Shown in pieces: positions 12,387 through 25,570 of a DNA stretch of 64,000 nt (positions are counted from its first letter, which is position 1; each line of letters starts with the position of its first letter). The notes under the pieces are model-generated. The model saw nothing but the letters and a program-made list of their open reading frames with translations, was not told the DNA's origin and ran no database searches. The position numbers were made by a program, and so were the translations under genes. The stretch is from contig JAFKAC010000018.1 in the NCBI GenBank assembly GCA_025766275.1, positions 434,001 to 498,000 of the forward strand. The letters run 5' to 3'. This DNA comes from Lactarius indigo. Its lineage: Eukaryota > Basidiomycota > Agaricomycetes > Russulales > Russulaceae.

Positions 12387-15003
12387 GTTAAGGAGGAAAA
12401 AGGATCGGTGCGACGATATGAGGGTTCAGACAAGAAGAACAAAGCGGATATTCGTAGGCCCAGTTGGGTACAAAGCAGTTTCGAAGCAAACCTATAAAAC
12501 ACAGAAATCTCAGTGCATAGAGCCCAGTTGCATAGATTCTCACTTTACCTTCCCACAGATACGCCGAGCGGTAATTAAATCCGAGTCATTCTTCAAACGA
12601 CTGTCCACACAACCTCGCACTGTTCGAACTTCGCAGTCGCAGCTGCTGGCAGTGAGGTCACCGCTGCCGACATCATGAGGTTCTGGATCTCCCCTCTCAA
12701 AAACGGTAAAAGCCCAAGGTGCAGGCTACTGCATAGCGCTGACTTTGTATACAGGTCCGCTTGAATTGGGGACGCGTCGCTCCTCGGTTGCTAAAGGCGC
12801 GCGATCGTACGAGACACTCGGGAACCCTGAGAAGTGGACACACTGAGCTATCAAGGGCTCTGACGCCCTTGGAGGACTAGGGAGCGACCAAGCGATGTCG
12901 CAAAGCCAAGGCAAAGGTACTACTGTAGCCCGAATCGGCCGAATCGCACGAAAGTGTGGGCCGCCCGGTTCGTAAGGCTCGTATTTATTTCGTGCTGTGC
13001 TGCATACTGCACGCCTTGACGCAGCGAGTTGGGATCATATCGGGTAGAGTGGTAGCACAGTATACGTACTCGCAATGCTCGAGTGTATTTTCCAGGCTTA
13101 AATCTTCTCCGCTACTAGTGTAAGGTTTATTTTAGGAATGCCAGCATACTCACCCAAGATCTCACTTCGAGCCCCCCTGCCCTCAAATTTCCTGCACCCC
13201 TGCTAACTCAATCGCTCTCGCCGTCTCTGTCTCATCTAGTGCGCATATTTTAATCCATCACTCCCTCAGGCCTCGCTTCAGGCTCTTCCTCTCGCTTGCT
13301 CATGATTTTGTCATCGCCGCTGCCCACACTACTAGGTAGCTCAATTACTGACGTGACCCTGTTCGTATTACCCTTGCCGTCTGCCCCTCGTATCGACGCG
13401 TTTTGAGGCGGGGCGGGGCGGGCGTCCCGGCCCGCCTTCGCACTGTCCTCGTTATATGTTCCTTTTGTAAACCCAGCGCGCACTCTAACGTACATTCGCC
13501 ACCACACCGCCACTTTTTTCTTGATGGATTGGCGCGATCCTAGTCCATGGGTATCTCTCTTCCCCGATCTACCCCTCACTTATCGATCTCTTTTGTTCTC
13601 ACATAACTGTTATCTGTTCCATTTCACTGGGTCCACCTCCTCGTCGTCGTGTGCCCGTTCAGAGAGCATTGCACTTCGTTTCCTTCACCTACTTAGTATC
13701 CCACGCCTACTCCCCATCTCTCCCCGTCTACTCAGTTATACTTGCCGTTCCGGAACTACTAGGCACTAGCTTCCCCAGATATAGTCCACCACGGCACTTT
13801 CTCTGGCACTGCTGCTATGGTGTTTCACTCATTCGTTTATCTCGTCATAATCTATGCTAGTCAGGTCCTATTAAGGAAACCCGAGAAAGAGTTTTATGAA
13901 TCAGCCGTAACATTGCCGCCTTCAATTTTGGCCTCGTCCAGCCATCTGTGTTTTCTCATGCTCTTCTCGCCTTCAGTTCTGACACCAGTCGTAACACTCC
14001 GTCCCGCGATCGTCGCTTCGGCAGCTTCTCTTGTTCTTCCCTTCCCTATCTGTCGTGTCGTTTCCTCCCCTTTCTCTACGAAATCATCTCCGCCTGCTAA
14101 TACATACGCTGCCAGACGCATCCGCAGTGACCCACACATGCACGACACGTCGGCACATCCATCAACTATAACGCCGACGGCTCCCCTGGATGTAGCCTCC
14201 TCATGCGCACATTGTGCACGTGAGGTTACCAGGGCCTCGGGTGGTGCTCTAGGAGATTGTACCAATGACTCTCGAAAACAACTTTCGGACATGGATCTAT
14301 AAAAAAGAAACTTCCGGGCGCTTGTAGGGGATAACCTCTGCCCTTGTATAGCACGTACCGCTGCGCGACCAAACAGCAGTCTCTTCTGTTACCCACCACC
14401 CCTAATATGACGTCCAGGCTATGGATTGCACTTATTTGCCGATAGAAAGGTTTGGTCCTGTGAGTATCACACCTCGCCTCGGATTGGACTCTCCCAGTCT
14501 TTCCAGTGTCACACGCTGTATGTAGCTAGTCCAATATGATTCCGTCTGACTCATTTAAAAACGGTCAGATGTAATTGGTGGACTCGCTGGGCGAAGGCGC
14601 AGACCCAGATGAAGAGATATACTGAGGACTCAGATTGTCGCGGGAACAAGGTCGTATCTGCTTCATATTTGTACATAAGCGTATATGTCCACATTTCGAA
14701 CGGAGAATGAACTGGCCCGCTAACGTGAAAATCTACGTCAAGTTGTTGGGGGCGAGGCGAGGGGGATATGGTGCGAATCACTGCAAACGGACCGACAAGA
14801 AAGAGCCTCATTGTTCGTGCTCTCGAACTTCGATTCATAAAGTATATACAGGATACACTAGAACAAAAATACTACACGCATCTGGCATTCACACCTATCC
14901 TATTTGAGGTCGAGAGCTTTGCCAACCCTACAAAAATAAATAGAAAGGGAATATGTCCCATTTTCCGGGTATTATGTGCAACGATAGATCGCCTTAGTCT
15001 CAC
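12387..15003. repeat. Array spacer 3
   Basis: No gene is supported. It contains S3 (about 12720-12910), S4 (12930-14080), S5 (14090-14740) and L (14750-14990), close to spacer 1. P, S1 and S2 are missing. The 331-codon ORF of spacer 1 S4 is broken here by frame changes, which argues against it being a protein gene. Confidence 0.55.
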
Positions 15004-16668
15004 CTACGCAACTCGATTTTCGCTACCATTCTCCAATTTCTCCTGGTGTCTTGGCGGTTCCAGGAAACCCATTTCGAGCACGTGCCCGTCCAGCGTACCG
15101 CTTGTCCCCACCGCGAGCGAACCTCGGCCTTCCTGGGGTACAAAGGTGCCAATTGTTGACTGTCTCACTGGAAACCCTCTACTCATATATACGTCGGATT
15201 CATTGTGGACATAGTCCGACAGTCCACGGTACACCCGTGATGCACCTATGGTCATAGTAATCACTGAAGAAATGAAAAACAATCAGCGAATTCGCGTAGA
15301 TCTCTCGGGACAAGACACCAACGTGCAGGGAGTTGGAACATCTGTGATATTGGGTCCGTCAGTTCTTTGTCCAGAATATATTCTTCATGACGTACGAGGT
15401 TCATGGGACCTGTGAAAATACTCTTTTGGTGAATACGCGATCTCGTCGTATGAAAGAAATGGACTGCACACCATTCAGGTTCAACAGAATGAAAACCTTT
15501 GGAGCTCGTGTCAGTCACTTGGATCATATTATATTCGTTTTTGGAAAACGTACTGTGATAGGTACCTCGGCCACGGCGACAATTATCATCCACGCCAAGC
15601 CCTGTCATCGTGGTCAGCCAAGAAGTCGTCATCGCAGTGCATGCTGTCGTATCCGAGATGAAAAAATACTAACCTGGGTATACAGGAGCCACCAGATGCC
15701 GCATTTCCGACGGGCATTTTCCCAGCGCAAGAGCCCCGTGAGCATGAGTACCAGAAGCACCAAGTCAGTGATGAAAGTGATAAGAATGTTGGTTTTCGTT
15801 TCGGATGTATTCGTGATTTTGCAAAAGCCCTCGCTCCAAATCGCGTGAACAATGATTATATCTGATTGCGGGTCACAGGTTTGAAATATCCGGAAAACCA
15901 ATTGAAGAGATGAACATACTATGAATCAGGGCACCAGTATTGGCGAGCCACGCAGCGGAAGCAATCGATATGACGATCTTGTTTAACCCCCATATCGCCG
16001 CACTGAGAGTGTCTTAGTATCAATGAAGCGCCAAGAGGAGTTAGAGAACCGAGTCCCCACTCACATGCGCAGGGCGATCAGGGTTGAGGCAGAAACTAAT
16101 GAGAGATGCGAAAATACCTACATGGCCACAAATATTAGCGTGTAGTCAAGGACATAGCTCAAAATCTCACAAAGACGAAGTTGACATAAGCCTTGGAAGA
16201 ATTTCAGTTTCGTCATCCGACTCAACGGGGCGAGAAGCCAAGGTACCTGGCAGTTGATCCGGCTTACAGAGTCGAATCCCACGAGTATAGTAATACTGCA
16301 GAACAGAGGGCACCACCGGACCGCCAAATAAAGCTGTATGCACCAGCTTGAGTTGATTATCTCACATCCCTGTCTGGGCTGTACGGAACGTACCAAAAAT
16401 GATGAGCGGAACTTTCGCTCCCCAGTGAAGACAGAATATTCGAATCCGATGTTCACAACAAACTCCCAGCTTGTATGAGAATAAAATTAATGATTTCATT
16501 AGACGAGGCTGAGAACGACAGTGCTCACAGGAGAACTCCCCATATGGCATGGCAAAGCTTGACGAGTGTGGCTGTAACGCGAATGTTTAGTTAGAAATGT
16601 CGGAAGGGCAACTGAAGTGACGCACAATATTCTGCAGTGATAGCATCGGGACTTTTCCAGTCAGTCAT
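15004..16668 (-). CDS. Multi-pass membrane protein, array copy D
   Basis: This minus-strand copy starts at about 16668 and ends at 15004. It has the same exon series as copies A and B, including WEFVVNIGFEYSV, the RINC motif, LLVLMLTGLLRWENA and the final IGASRVYRGLSDYVHNES exon. No disabling change was found in the exons checked. The middle exon containing ITNTSETKTN differs slightly from the other copies by a small deletion upstream. Function is unknown. Family assignment rests on exon layout, hydrophobic segments and the recurring motifs. Confidence 0.58.
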
Positions 16669-19600
16669 GTCAAGGAGGAAACAGGATCGGTGCGACGATA
16701 TGAAGGTTCAGACAGGATGGACAAAGCGAATGATCGTAGGTCCGGGTATGCATGTAATTTAAAAGCAAACCTATAAAACACAGAAATCTTAGTGCATAGA
16801 GCCAAGTCGATATAGATTCTCACTATACGTAGAGCCGTGATTAAATTTAAGTCATTCTCCAAACGAGTGTTTACACAGCCTCGTAATCACAGTCGCCAGG
16901 GTCATCGCTGCCCACACCATGAAGATCTAGATCCTCCCCTCTCAAAAACTTCTCTTCTCCTGGCTTTCCTCCCATCCAGTTGCCATATTTCAGCGCTTTG
17001 GCGCTCTTCGTTAACAGTTTCCGAGATTTGCTACGTCTTCACTACATGATGGCATCAGGATGGGAAGGGCGTACTTGATTATGTTACAGAAACACAAAAA
17101 CAGCTACCGTAATTTACAACTCCGCCTTGGCCTACACGCATCCTCGCTCGGGTCAAACCCCAGTCCCTTTCTCTAGTTGTAATGCAATTGTCGAATGTCT
17201 ACGACTGAATTTTGTGAAAAACCAAGTGAAAAACTCGGAAGTAAGTGGCTTACAGGATCCAAAAAAAACAAAACACTGGGGTTATACTTGACCCCGCTCG
17301 CTGAGCCCGCTGGAAATTTTCCAGCTTTCCGCAAATAGGTCTATCGACATGTAAAAGCTGTGGAATAGATCACATATCATTCTGGCCAGTCTGCTTGCAT
17401 AGTATCCTTGGAGAGGCGCCGCGATGACCCGACGAGGGCTTCTCGGACCACTACCCCAACCCACTACTACCTCCCAATCGTCAATCGATATTGTCCAAGT
17501 TCCGCCCATATCCATCTTGATCACGATCTCAACGCCTTCATCCACTGCCCCGTGGTCGTGTTATTCACCCCCATTTCTTGTCGTGCACCTGGCCTACGTC
17601 CCAAACGTTTCTTGCCGCAGGACACAATCCTTACACTAGTAACTAGTATGTCCGTTCGCTTCATGTCAATTTTTCCAACTCCACGTTTGTCCCCCATCCC
17701 ATATATTTCCCTTTCATGTCCGCCATGCGCCACCTTTGTTCGTATGCGCCACCTTTGTTCGTGTCATTGTCATCATCTATCTTTTTGCCCATACAGCCTC
17801 CATCATTCCATCGCCATCACCACGTCGCACTTCGACGGAAGCGAAGCTGCGATCAATTCTCGTATGTGTTTCCTTTCCATTCTAGTACGTTCTTCTCTGC
17901 CTCCCGCCCTGGTCCCCATATGATACAATCACTTTGTTCATCACCCTCCCTCACTATCACCCACGACCTTCTCTGTCTTTCCCAATTTCCTACCTCTTAT
18001 TTTTTCTCTGCCATTGCGCTCCGTTCCCGTTTTTCTATCATTCCATCTCGTTCGCCTTTCCCTCGCCGCTCCTACTCACTCCCTTTCCCCTTCCCCATAT
18101 CGTTCCGATCCTAGGTATCGAGCTTTTCCGTGTGCATATACCGCCTCTTTCTTACTGAATAGATCTTCGCGTCGCCAACGCCTTCTCCCTTGATCATACC
18201 GCGAGTCAAGTTTGATCGATGATACCCCCAGCGCTCAGCGCTCAGCCCCCAGGACCGCTATCAATGGGCCCAAGCATCGCCGTCCTTTGGCCTCGTTCTG
18301 CATCTTCTATTAGTTCTCGACCGAAACCTGATACCTCCCGCTCTCGGTTGAACACTGGTCGTTCGCATCCTCCCCTTCACACCGTCGCTCTTATTTCCTT
18401 TTTGATTTCTCACGCGCACTCCCCTGTTCCTCCCTACCATTTTTTAAAAAAAAAAAAAACTGCTCCGCCTGTCGGACTCATTGATCCAAGTCTGCGCATT
18501 GCATCGCCCATACCTTTCTAACAAATCCAATCACAAACTAACTTGTGATACATACAGCATGTGTGTCGTGCCTTCGTGGTGAGTAGTTAATCCATCCTAT
18601 AAAATCTGGACGTGGTCAAACAACCAGTGACACCCCACAAGAGTCTCCGCGACCAAGTAGCAACTTGTGACTCCCGACACGAGGGGAGGTTTCAACGTTC
18701 GAAAGTTCAAGACGGCCCTTGTACAGGTACTGTCGTACACTCTGCACGATGTCTGGGGTCAGCACATGCTAAGAAGGCTCTGCACCCATATCATAGTCTA
18801 CGCAGAACCATCGGTCAGAGAGCGAAGTTGAAAATCATTGGATATCTCTCGCCCATTTTCTAAGTCCTATCTTTGTGTTGACTAGCAGGATTGCCTCTAC
18901 GCGCAGGGACACTTCTCCGCATGCCAAATGTCAAGACTCACACCGGTCTAACTCTTCAAAATACCCATGTTAGATCACAAACCAATCTTTGTTACACATT
19001 GCTTGTACGCCGTTCTCTCGTCGCGAGTGATTCATCTATCTTACGGAATCTGGAGGCGGTAGAACTGAAATCAGTGATATCCGACCTGGGGACTTTACGA
19101 CCAAATAGCAGTCTCGCCGCCGCACGATGCCTCTCACAATCCAAATGACTATGTTAGGACCGGACTTAAGCACGCACACACACACAAGTTAGACAATTCA
19201 CAAAGCAAGATCACGCTCTACAATGAACAAAGTTGACCCATTGCTCTAGCCTGGTTCCTCTCTTCTTCCTCCGCAACTTCTGCATCGCAAAACAAAATGC
19301 CCTCGCAGGTCTCTCGTAATACGGAACTCGCTCCTGGCCAGTGCTTTCCGGGAAATTTGACTAGTAGAAATACTTAGACAGATCCGCCCCATCCGTATCG
19401 GCCATAGCCTACATCGTCCAGACGACGCCGCGGAATCCACAGTATTGCATTGCCACCGCAAGGTGTAGCACTTCGGCGGTAATGGTGTCCTCAGTCAGCT
19501 CCGCGGTGTGACAAGCAAAAGGGAATGCAAATTCCGCAGCGGGAAATTGAGATCGGACGAGTCTAGTAACGTGAGATTTTGCCTCCGTGAAGTTCGAATA

Positions 19601-21194
19601 GAGCATCAAAAGGCTTTCCTGCCTCCAGTAATCCGTGACATATGGAGTAAAAATTTAGTGATCCCTCAGGCGTCCTATTAGTACGGCCTTAGGCATCTCC
19701 ATCACTGAAATGAGGGTTGTCGCCAGAGTCTTAGTAGTTTGAACAATCTCGCCCCACGCCCGGCGCAGAATATCGGGTGGTGCGACGAGGAGCATTGAAG
19801 ACCTACCGAATGTTTCGGGTGATGGCCTGCGCTTTCGAGATTTCTCTGGAGCCTGTACTTGGTGGAGCCTCTCAATGACCAGTTTTTTAGAACAGAAGCT
19901 ACAGTGAGGTCGTAGCAGCCCTTTGAATAGAGTCTGCTGTTATTTGAGACACACAGTAATTGATTTTCAACCGGTTTGCGCGAGTATGAAAGTTAAAAGT
20001 GGAAATGACGGAAGGAGGTGAACCTCTGTAGAGAATGATGACGTCCGAACGCCATTCAGATTGGTTGATGATAATGATCGGTTCATATGCTGCAGCAAAA
20101 TGAAAGACGCCAAACGATATGGCTTCAGAAAAAAATCCTCGAAGCCTGGGAAGTATTGGATATAAGAGACGAGGGTGTTACAGACTTACAGTACGCTCTT
20201 GAGTTTCCAAAAGTTTCCGTTGCGTGGGAACGAGACCAATCGAGCCAATCCCCGGCCCGGAGCGCTGGAGCCCTCGCGCCGCCCAGTTCGGTCCAATTCC
20301 AGTTTCGCTATCGGCGCCTGTCTCTTCACTCTCGCTCTGTGCGACAGACATCGTCACTGACTCTAGCTGACGATTGAGGGCTGTGAATTCCTCTACTAAC
20401 GCTGGGTTTTCTGCACGGATTTTGTTGGGGGAAGTATGGAGACCTCGCATTCCGGGCCAGAGTAACGCGCCCACCTCGGTGTCCACCTGACGTCGACGGC
20501 CCCACTGGATGCGGTCTCCTCGCACGCACATTTTGCACGTAATGCGACCAGGCTTATAGCTGAGCTCCGGGTGAAGGCACCAACAACTCTCGAAAACAAA
20601 CTTTCGGGCGCTTGCAGGTGCTGTGTGATAAGCCCGCACTGGCACCTGCTCTTGCATGGCACGTACTATTACGCGACCAAAACGTTTGTTCTATTACCCA
20701 CCATCTCCGATATTATGTCCAGGGTTGGGCTACAGATTACGCTTCTTCAGCTGTTCGAAAGGCGTGGTCCTGCTTGTATCGCGGGTCGCCTCGGATTGAA
20801 CGCTTTGCAGTGTCAAACGCCATATATAGTTGAATGATACAGTAAATCAGCAGTAATGCTCACGCGTGCGTAGCATGGGAGAGTTTTCTACATTAAGGTG
20901 ATGGAGCAACCCTTCTTAAGTTGGGGGTGGGGTTGGGGGGGATACGTGGCGCGAGTCACAGACCACCAAGCTCAAAAGTTGTTGTTACACTTCAGGGATG
21001 AGAACCTTATTTTCTGTGCTCTCGACTTTGAATTATAATTATATAGTATGTAACAAGGACACTATATGCATCTGGCGTCCACATCTATCCCCTCTAAGGT
21101 TAAGGGCTTTTCCGATTCCTACAAAAGTAAATAGAAAAGGGATACATCCCATTTTCCGGTTATTGTGTGCAACGATAGATTGCCTCAGTCCCAC
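16669..21194. repeat. Array spacer 4 with a partly unique centre
   Basis: No gene is supported. Recognisable blocks are P (about 17060-17260), S1 (17540-18460, including a 14-base A run), S2 (18470-18830), a diverged second S2-like copy (18840-19180), S5 (20470-20830) and L (20930-21180). The stretch 18890-19460 also matches, inverted, 30280-30960. The stretch about 19460-20450 has no clear partner in the window and shows no convincing ORF. Confidence 0.5.
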
Positions 21195-22842
21195 CTACAC
21201 AACTCGATTTTCACCACACTTAGTTGTCTTCTCCTGGTGTTCTGGGGGTACCAAAGGATCCATTTCGAACGCATGCCTTTCTGGCATACCGCCGGTCCTC
21301 AGTGCGAGCGAACCTTGGTCTGAGCGGGGTACAAAGTGGTCAACCGGTGGCTGTCTCACTGGCAGCCCCCCACTCATATGTACGTTGGTTTCTTTGTGGA
21401 CATAGTCCGACAGTCCACGGTATACGCGTGAAGCACCGATTGTCAGAGTAATGACTGAAGAAAGGGAAACAAAATCAGCGATGTCGCAAGGTTCTCTCGC
21501 GATGAGACACCTCACGTGCAGGGACTTGAAACATCTGTGATATCGGGCCCGTCAGCTCTTTGTCAGGAGTGTTTATTAAAGTTGATGACATACGAGGTTC
21601 ATGGGGTCTGTGAAAACTCTTTTGGTGAATACCGAATCTCGTCGCGTGAAAGAAATACCCACCATTCAGATTCAGCAGAACGAAAACCTGGGGGGCTCGT
21701 AGTATCAGTCACCTGGATCATATCCATTTTTAGGAAAGCGTACAGTGACAGGTGCCCCGGCTAAAACAATGGTTATCATCCACGCCAAGCCCTGTTGTCA
21801 TAGTCAGCCTAGAAGATCGCCCCAGTGCATGTTGTAGTATCCGAGATGAGAAAATACTAACCTGGGTGAACAGGAGCCACCAGATGCCACCTTTCTGATA
21901 GGCATTTTCCCAGCGCAAGAGCCCGATGAACATGAGTGCAAGAAGCACTAAGTCAGTGACGAAAGTGACAATAATGTTGGTTTTGGTTTCAGACGAATTC
22001 GTGACTTTGCAAATGCCTCCGCTCCAAGTTCCGTGAAGAATGGCTAAACCTGATCCGAGGTCACATATTTGAAACATCCAGAAAGAAATAAACATACTAT
22101 GAATTAGGGAACCAGTATTAGCGAACCAGGCAGCGGAAGCGATTGATATGACGATCCTGTTTAGCCCCCATATCGCCGCACTGAGAGTACCTTATTGGTG
22201 AGGTGCGGAGAGGAGAACTGAGTCCGCTCACATGCGTAGCACGATCAGGGCGGAGGCAGAAGCCAACGAGATATTTGCAAATAACTGTATGGCCCCAAAT
22301 ATTAGCACACAGTGGAGGAAATAGTCCGTAATCTCACGAAGGCAAAGATGACATAGGCCTGGGTGGAAGAATTTCAGTCTCGTGAACTAACTCAACAGGG
22401 CGAGAAGCCAACTTGAAGGTACCTGGCAGTCGATCCGGTTTTTTGAGTCGAATCCCACGAGTATAGTAATAACGCAGAATAGAGGGAACCACCGAGCCCC
22501 CAAGTAAAGCTGTGTGTATCAGCTTGAGTTGATTATCTCGCATCCCTGTCTGGGTCGTACGCAACGTACCAAAAACGATAAGCGAAACTTTCGCTTGCCA
22601 GTGAAGACAGAATATTCGAATCCAATGTTCACGACAAACTCCCAACTTGTATGTGAAGAAATTTGATATTTCATTAGACGAAGCTGAGAACGACAGTTCT
22701 CACATGAGAACTCCCCAAATGGCGTGGCAAAGCTTGACGAACGTGACTGTAGCGCGCAGATATAAATAGTTAGAAATGTGGGAAGTGCAAATGGCGCACA
22801 ATATTCTGCAATGACAACAGCAGGACTTTTCCAGTCGGTCAT
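21195..22842 (-). CDS. Multi-pass membrane protein, array copy E
   Basis: This is the last minus-strand copy, starting at about 22842 and ending at 21195. The same exons are recognisable: the N-terminal helix, WEFVVNIGFEYSV, the LLALMFIGLLRWENA helices, and IGASRVYRGLSDYVHKET in the last exon. It is more diverged than B and D. The exon corresponding to the PVNRINC region reads differently, so it may be degrading. The upstream promoter region is shortened and the TATA-like run near -95 is not obvious. It may be expressed or may be a decaying copy. Confidence 0.5.
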
Positions 22843-25553
22843 GTTGAGGGGGAAACAGGATGGGTGCTACAATATGGCGTCCTGACAAGATGGATAAAAC
22901 TCAGTGCACCGTGACAGAGTCGAGCTGCTATAGATCCTCACCTTGATCCTCACAGTACCTCCCACCGAGACACCAAGTGGTGATTAAATCCGAGTCGTTC
23001 TCCTTTTTGTTTTTTTTCCTGCCCCATTTCGGGACTGCGTGACGGCACGAGGTTGATCACCAGGCCCCGCCAGAGACGTGACGAGAATCAACGAAATGCA
23101 TTTACGTTACGCACACCATTCCGATTTCAATATTCCCATACCAGCTCATCTCGTGCTGGCATACCGTGGGAGGTCTCGGCCATCTCCGGATCGCTCTGGT
23201 AGTGTCCCAGTGGGACTCCGCTCAGAGGCAATACGTATTAAAACCCCCTGGCATATTTTTTCTGGGATTCGCACCCAGGACCCTCTCGCGCAAGGGGTGG
23301 AGACCACTTCACAGGTAAGGTATGGTACACGTGCAAGACGGACGATGCTGCCTTCGGTGCGATAAGTGACATTTCGTGACAAGTCATGACAAGAATTTGC
23401 AAAGGTACCACGCTCGTTCCGCTCTCATTCCGGGCCAATGAGTGGCCAATGGTTTCGCCGTCCCTCTCCGCTGTCATAGCCAAGTGGCTCCCCCCATGTT
23501 GTCCGACTCGTTTCCAGTGCTGCCTTTGTTCGTCATCTGTCTCTCGGTTTCCACAGCGCATTCCACCGTGGGATTGCCATCACCATTTCGGCTCTCCTAC
23601 CAGAGCGATGGCACGATCGACTCTGTATGTTTCTTTTACTGCACTCGTCTTTGTCTCTATGCCCGGTTCCCTCCATCTCCTGGGCCTTTCCCCCTCGCTT
23701 GCAACACCCTCCGCGCTAACCGATTCCACACCTCTTGTCTTCATCGTCACATTCTGCTCGCGGACCACTCTCCTCGAATTCTCTCGTTTACACTTCTTAT
23801 ACTACTCCCACTCGACCTTTCCCCCGCACCTCCCTCTTTTCTACGGTCTCGATCTTAGGTACTGACTTCCGTCTATAACCACATATTTCCCGCTAAATAT
23901 ATCTGTTACGTCTCACTCATTTTCCCTCTTTCTGTCGGCGTAGGATGACCTTCCCTTCTTTGCAGTGCCTTTACACGTTTCCTTTTCACTACCATTTACA
24001 CAGTCGTAGATCAAGAGGGTATTGTTACTGTAACTTCCCAAGCATACACGAGGCCTTCTTTCCCTCACTAAAAAATGGGTGGGCTCAGGTCCAGATCGAG
24101 CAATGAGTAAGGAAACTTGGGGTGCATACTTACAGAATATATCGGCCCTGCCTGAAGTTCTGGACTCGGCGTCTCGGCGTCCCCGTAGATGGTTTTTTCC
24201 GAGCACAATCTGGTAGAGCCGCATCCTCTTGCGGGGTCAAGAATGTAAGTTCACACATTTTCATCTTTTACCCACCCGCCGATGTACTGACAGTTTCGAA
24301 TCGAGCGCCGCGTGTCGGGAAAACATTCAGACTGTCAAGAATCTGTGCGTACAGTAGCACCCCCGCAAAGTTTATCTGCATCGAGCATGTTGTAGCGTAG
24401 ATCCCGGAGATGACCGTCACCCACCCTTGCTTCATTCCAGCACGGGATAGTCTCCAAACCATTCATATCTCCATCATATAGGTGCGCGTTCGTATTTCCT
24501 CCGCACTCAGAAGGCGCGCTGGACAGAAGCAGGGACACAATCTCGACATCGCATTCCTCCCCACACAAACCATCCTACTGGCACCTGCCAGACCTTACTC
24601 GTCTGGTACCTCTTCCTCCTTCTGCGCCCACGGCTATCTTGGGCTTGTCACATGACCAGCTGGCATTGCCGGCTACCTTGCAACAGTACAGTATACATAC
24701 TCCGAGCGGACTTACAAGTGTATTTGGATCTTCTCCGCTACTCTGTAAGGCCACAGCTTGAGTTTGTTTCAGAAATGCCATCATCTCATCTCAAGTTCCC
24801 CTGCCTTCGGCTTTCGTCGTCGCGTGAGTTCCTAGACCTCTTGTCCTAACTTGCTCGTTCTCGCTGTCTTTCTGTCTTAACGTATCCTTTAATCCATCGA
24901 TCTTTCTCTCGCCTTCTGATGGTCCTGTCGTCGGCGTCCCTCATCCTCGCTACCAGGTAGCTCGGCTGCTTACGTGGCCCTATCCGTATCACCCTCGCCC
25001 TCGTGTCGACACTTTTTCGCACTGTCCTCTTGTAATTCTGCTCCTCATTTACACCTAGCACACTCTGCTGTGCAATCGCCATCAACCTCCGCCCTTTGTC
25101 AGGAGTGTGGGTGCGATCCTAGTCTTGTGCGTGTTTCTTTTTCCTGATCTTCTACCTCGCTTATAGCACCCTTTGTTCTCGCCCAATGTTATTTGTTCCA
25201 TTTCTCTGGGTCCGCCCCCTCGCTGACAATCGTCGCATTCTGTGCTCGTTCCGATAGCAATCACCCTTCCTTTCTTTCGCCTACATATGCCACGACAACT
25301 TCCCATCTCTTCTCCTATTCTATTAACTTGGTCCCGCTCATATCGTGAATCGCCTTCGATTGAGCTCTCCCAGTCTTTCCAATGTCACACGCCACATAAA
25401 TTAGTCTAATAGGATTTCGTACGATCCATGTAACAATAGTCAAAGGAGATGGTGATTGGTTGACCTGCTGGGCAAGGGCGCAGTTGCACATGAAGAGTGT
25501 GCTCTGGATTCCGGTTGACGTGAGAAAGAATCGGAGGTCGTGTCTACTGCATA
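22843..25553. repeat. Array spacer 5, diverged
   Basis: No gene is supported. The part 23000-24600 has little similarity to the other spacers apart from short pyrimidine-rich stretches. S4 is recognisable but diverged at about 24700-25320. The S5 end is present at 25330-25553 in the same orientation as in spacers 1-4. A short tRNA-like hairpin near 23260-23320 was considered and not accepted. Confidence 0.45.
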
Positions 25554-25570
25554 TTAAGGTAATAGAAGAA
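25540..25570. other. Orientation switch of the segmental array
   Basis: Up to about 25553 the spacer reads in the orientation of copies A-E. From about 25554 the sequence matches the reverse complement of S5, including the GGATCCATGTCC region seen inverted at about 35290. From here to 37360 every block and both genes are inverted. The switch is abrupt, with no unrelated sequence between the arms. Confidence 0.65.

Noticed and set aside
23240..23330. tRNA-like or SINE-like hairpin with a near box B (GGTGCGAATCC, minus strand)
   Set aside because: The T arm pairs, but position 55 is not T, the anticodon loop lacks T33, and no acceptor stem can be formed. At most it is a remote tRNA relic.
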